A program made the position numbers and the translations under genes. From positions 1,178,001-1,242,000 of the forward strand of contig NZ_JAFMYW010000001.1 of the NCBI RefSeq assembly GCF_017353175.1: 64,000 nucleotides of DNA. Direction: 5' to 3'. Below the pieces are notes generated by a model. That model had not been told where the DNA came from, made no database searches, and worked only from the letters and a program-made list of their open reading frames with translations. The stretch is from Fibrella forsythiae (GTDB taxonomy: Bacteria; Bacteroidota; Bacteroidia; Cytophagales; Spirosomataceae). This document shows positions 61,141 through 64,000 of the stretch, piece after piece. Position 1 is the first letter of the stretch. Each line of letters opens with the position of its first letter.

Positions 61141-62394
61141 ATGCCAGCACCGAATGAATCCGGCCGGTTAGTTGACCACCTGTTTCGCCACGAAGCAGGC
61201 CGGATGACGTCGGTGCTGGCCCACAAGCTGGGTGTCGACCGGCTCGAACTGGCCGAGGATATCGTACACGATGCTATGGTTCAGGCCCTGCAAAGCTGGC
61301 CGTTTCATGGCATACCTGACAACCCGCGCGCCTGGCTGTACCGCGTGGCGACCAACCGGGCGCTGGATGTAATTCGCCGCGAAAACCGGTTTCAGCAGAT
61401 CAAAACGTCCGTTGATTACCTGGATCAGCAGGACACCAACGACGATATGGCACATGCACTATTTTTCGATGAGGCCATCACCGACAGTCAGTTACGAATG
61501 CTGTTTGCGATATGCCACCCCGCTATTACGCCGGAATCACAAACGGCGATGTGCCTCAAAATCCTGTGTGGGTTGAGCTATCACGAGATAGCAAACGCCT
61601 TTCTGACCAGCGACGATACCATTGCCAAACGCATTTACCGGGCGAAAGAGAAGATTAAACAGGATGGTATTCAACTCGACGTACCCACCGGAACGTACCT
61701 GGCACCGCGATTGGCTACCGTGCTTAAAACGGTTTATCTACTCTTCAACGAAGGCTATAACTCGTCGCATCCCGATACGCTGATTCGGCGGGATTTATGT
61801 GACGAAGCAATGCGGCTGGCTCTTCTGCTGACAGAGATCCCACACACCCACGTACCGGCCGTTGACGCATTGCTGGCGTTGATGTGTTTTCAGACCGCCC
61901 GTTTCGACGCCCGAACCGATGACCAGGGCGGTATTGTGCTGCTGGCCGATCAGGACAGACATCGCTGGAATCAGTTGCTCATTCGGCGGGGACATACGTA
62001 CCTGAACCGATCGGCCGAAGGCAATGAACTAACCGATTATCACCTCGAGGCAGGCATTGCCATGCTTCACAGCAGTGCCCCTACGTTTGCTGCTACGAAC
62101 TGGCCAATGGTGTTGCACTATTACGACTTGCTTTTGAGCCGTAAACCATCACCTGTTGTGGCCCTTCACCGGTCTGTTGCCCTCGCCGAGGTTGCTGGCC
62201 CGGCAGCTGCTATAGAGGCCATTATAAGCCTAACCGAACTGGCAACTAATCGCTATTACCATGCTGTGCTGGGCGATTTGTACGAACGGACTCTTCAGCA
62301 TGACCTGGCCCGACAGCATTATTCGCAAAGTCTCAGCCTGACAACCTCAGCACCTGAAAGACAGCTACTGGAGCAGAAATTAGCCCGACTTTAA
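61141..62394 (+). CDS. ECF42-type sigma factor with C-terminal extension (DUF6596)
   Basis: A 417-residue sigma factor, far longer than ordinary ECF factors. ATG 61141 is used; an open frame from 61063 overlaps the YciI gene. Region 2 ('LAEDIVHDAMVQALQSWPFHG', 'PRAWLYRVATNRALDVIRRE') and region 4 ('CGLSYHEIANAFLTSDDTIAKRIYRAKEKI') occupy residues 15-190, and a TPR-like helical extension (about 195-417) follows. ECF42 proteins have this extension and lack an anti-sigma factor; the extension is thought to control activity. The YciI/DGPF gene upstream is the usual target. Confidence 0.93.
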   Translation: MPAPNESGRLVDHLFRHEAGRMTSVLAHKLGVDRLELAEDIVHDAMVQALQSWPFHGIPDNPRAWLYRVATNRALDVIRRENRFQQIKTSVDYLDQQDTNDDMAHALFFDEAITDSQLRMLFAICHPAITPESQTAMCLKILCGLSYHEIANAFLTSDDTIAKRIYRAKEKIKQDGIQLDVPTGTYLAPRLATVLKTVYLLFNEGYNSSHPDTLIRRDLCDEAMRLALLLTEIPHTHVPAVDALLALMCFQTARFDARTDDQGGIVLLADQDRHRWNQLLIRRGHTYLNRSAEGNELTDYHLEAGIAMLHSSAPTFAATNWPMVLHYYDLLLSRKPSPVVALHRSVALAEVAGPAAAIEAIISLTELATNRYYHAVLGDLYERTLQHDLARQHYSQSLSLTTSAPERQLLEQKLARL

Positions 62395-62454
62395 CGCAGC
62401 CACCATTGCCGATATAGCAACTGGCTATCAACTTTGCAGCAGACCGCTACATCG

Positions 62455-63153
62455 ATGCAACGCTTCTGGCCAACCTTCCTTTTTTACCTTCTACTTTTCC
62501 TGAACTGGCTACCAGCCTTAGCGCAGTCTGATCGGCAATCAAAGCAACGCGCCCGCTACAAGTATCTGATCTACGTACCTGAAGTCTATACGGCAACCCG
62601 GAAGCCGTTACCGCTGATCATCTATCTGCATGGTGGTTCGCAACGGGGAGACGACCTCGGCAAACTGAAGCAGTATGGTCCACCCCATGCCATTGAGCAG
62701 GGACTGACCATCGATGCGATCGTTGTTTCGCCCCAGTGCCCCGACGGCAAGTTCTGGTCAACGGATAACTGGTTCGATTCGCTGTACACCGAACTGAAGG
62801 CAACCTACCGAATCGACCCCAAACGGGTGTACCTGACGGGCATCAGCATGGGCGGTTACGGCACCTGGCAAACGGCGGTGGCCTATCCCAACACCTTCGC
62901 CGCCATTGCGCCCCTTTGTGGTGGCTGCGACGACTCGACCCAGATTTGCCGAATTAGGAACGTACCTGTCTGGGCCTTCCACGGCACCGACGACGACCTT
63001 GTTCCGTTCGAGGAAACCGCCCGGCTCATACGGCACCTGACTGCGTGCAAAGGCAAGGTTACTTTCACTAAACTTGCTGATAAAGGGCACAATATTCAGT
63101 ACCTCTATGAGGACAGATCAATTTATAACTGGCTGCTTAAGCAGCACCGGTAA
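62455..63153 (+). CDS. Secreted alpha/beta-hydrolase (esterase/PHB-depolymerase-like)
   Basis: A 232-residue exported hydrolase; ATG 62455 gives signal 'FWPTFLFYLLLFLNWLPALAQ', while the frame also opens from a TTG at 62434. The nucleophile elbow is 'TGISMGGYGTWQ' (Ser131), the acid is in 'FHGTDDDLVP' (about Asp180) and the catalytic His is in 'LADKGHNIQ' (His212). The oxyanion segment 'IIYLHGGSQRG' is typical. It could act on ester substituents of plant polysaccharides or other esters. It lies 60 bp after the sigma gene. Confidence 0.9.
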   Translation: MQRFWPTFLFYLLLFLNWLPALAQSDRQSKQRARYKYLIYVPEVYTATRKPLPLIIYLHGGSQRGDDLGKLKQYGPPHAIEQGLTIDAIVVSPQCPDGKFWSTDNWFDSLYTELKATYRIDPKRVYLTGISMGGYGTWQTAVAYPNTFAAIAPLCGGCDDSTQICRIRNVPVWAFHGTDDDLVPFEETARLIRHLTACKGKVTFTKLADKGHNIQYLYEDRSIYNWLLKQHR

Positions 63154-63164
63154 ATTACCACGCA

Positions 63165-63353
63165 TCAGCGCTGGGGCGGATTACGTTTCGCCCAGTTGTA
63201 TCCGGCAATGGCCACAACGATCATGATGACGCCTGTCACAAACTTGTACTTGTACATAGGCGCAGCAGGGTTCTCGCTGCGAAGAATATGCACGAACTGA
63301 AGCGCACCCAGCGCGGCAAGACATCCGATTATTAACTTGTTTCCTGTAGTCAT
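63165..63353 (-). CDS. Small two-helix membrane protein
   Basis: A 62-residue protein from ATG 63353 with two hydrophobic helices ('LIIGCLAALGALQFVHIL' and 'FVTGVIMIVVAIAGYNWA') and a short polar linker. A longer frame to 63428 adds a non-hydrophobic stretch of 25 residues and is less likely. No named family is recognised. It ends 11 bp from the esterase stop on the other strand. Confidence 0.6.
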   Translation of the reverse strand: MTTGNKLIIGCLAALGALQFVHILRSENPAAPMYKYKFVTGVIMIVVAIAGYNWAKRNPPQR

Positions 63354-63485
63354 AGTCTTCCTGCTAAATACACATGAAACTTGCTTCGCAGAGTAGCACT
63401 CTAAATACACAATTGCGCACTTAGCCAATCAACGAACGTGACTGTCTGATGCACCAATATAGCTGACTTCCAATTGTGAATCTGG

Positions 63486-64000
63486 TTAATTGTAATTTGT
63501 GTGGTAGCTCCGAATGTAGTCGCTTGGCGACATGCCCATCACGTCTTTAAACTGCCGGTTGAAGTTTGACAGGTTCGTGTAGCCACATTTTACCGCGATG
63601 TGGCCAATGGTCTCTTTCGATTCGCGCAAATGGCGACAGGCCTGTTCAACGCGAACCTCGTTGAGTAAGGTAGAAAAGGTTTTACGCGTGTGCTGCCTGA
63701 AGAACCGGCAGAATGCGCCGGGTGTCAGGTTAGCGATGTTAGCTACATTGTCGAGGGTGATCGGCGAACTATAATGCTCGAAAATATAGGAAAAGACTTT
63801 TTCTAGCCGGTAATGATCTTCCGGGCGCTGCGGCTGTTCGTAGGCCGAAATGGAAAGCACCTCCCGGTCGGGGTTAATAGCCAGATAATCCAGTATTCTG
63901 AGCAAGTTCAGCAACTGGTCGAACGGCCGTAGTGTCGGCAGCTCGGCTACCAGTTGGGCCAGCGGGTGCCCTTCCCCACAGCAAACACGAACACCGTGCT
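63486..64000 (-). CDS. AraC-family transcriptional regulator, 5' partial
   Basis: The C-terminal double helix-turn-helix of an AraC regulator is complete: 'ITLDNVANIANLTPGAFCRFF' and 'IGHIAVKCGYTNLSNFNRQFK' followed by 'GMSPSDYIRS'. The frame stays open to the right edge of the window, so the N-terminal (probably cupin) part lies outside; the apparent start at 63914 is an internal TTG. Targets unknown. Confidence 0.92.
   Translation of the reverse strand, partial: HGVRVCCGEGHPLAQLVAELPTLRPFDQLLNLLRILDYLAINPDREVLSISAYEQPQRPEDHYRLEKVFSYIFEHYSSPITLDNVANIANLTPGAFCRFFRQHTRKTFSTLLNEVRVEQACRHLRESKETIGHIAVKCGYTNLSNFNRQFKDVMGMSPSDYIRSYHTNYN

Noticed and set aside
63486-63914. AraC regulator as a complete 142-residue gene
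   Set aside because: The apparent start is TTG inside a longer open frame that continues past the window edge.

Overview
The window looks like chromosomal DNA of a Bacteroidota bacterium of the order Cytophagales, most like Spirosoma or a close relative. The reasons are a SusC/SusD polysaccharide utilisation locus (PUL), a one-polypeptide hybrid two-component regulator with a Reg_prop propeller and an AraC output domain, many lipoprotein signal peptides, weak or absent Shine-Dalgarno sequences and a moderately GC-rich composition. No rRNA, tRNA, CRISPR array, transposase or prophage gene was found.

Layout. 1-4.1 kb: periplasmic adaptor (its start lies outside the window) and RND efflux pump. 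4.4-7.9 kb: acyltransferase, TetR regulator, MtfA-type peptidase and a DinB/maleylpyruvate-isomerase-like protein. 7.9-13.6 kb (minus strand): a complete sugar ABC importer (binding lipoprotein, two permeases, MalK-type ATPase) with a hydrolase-like lipoprotein in the same operon. The operon is interrupted by a 270-bp octamer repeat. 14-25.3 kb: mixed housekeeping genes, namely an ECF sigma factor, folB, a DivIVA-domain protein, a WD40 protein, a phosphopantetheinyl transferase, a broken PAS histidine kinase, a flavoprotein, an exported nuclease, an FKBP isomerase, uvsE and a DUF418 membrane protein.

25.4-42.5 kb: the PUL. It holds the hybrid sensor/regulator, a GH88 unsaturated-glucuronyl hydrolase, a GH10 xylanase, SusC, SusD, two small surface lipoproteins, an alginate-lyase-family protein and a heparinase II/III-family protein. 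Lyases plus GH88 imply a uronic-acid-containing glycan, and GH10 implies a xylan-like backbone. Three and a half direct repeats spaced 20-21 bp apart lie ahead of the GH10-susCD operon and are the best candidate for the regulator's binding site.

42.5-53.3 kb: two secreted proteins of unknown function, a PEP-hydrolase/Tm-1-like pair with a TetR regulator, a type-I-secretion-like set (ABC membrane domain without ATPase, HlyD, TolC) and an MFS transporter. 53.5-64 kb: a large exported von Willebrand A protein with a duplicated N-terminal domain, a YtrA-type GntR/ABC operon with a clear operator, a zinc alcohol dehydrogenase, an ECF42-like sigma factor with its YciI/DGPF partner, an esterase, a small membrane protein and a partial AraC regulator.

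Two genome-scale signals stand out. The heptamer GGTACGT/ACGTACC occurs about 80 times (hand count), roughly ten times chance, in genes and spacers, in several reading frames and on both strands. Many spacers are also filled by long hairpins whose arms are made of iterated 7-8-base words.
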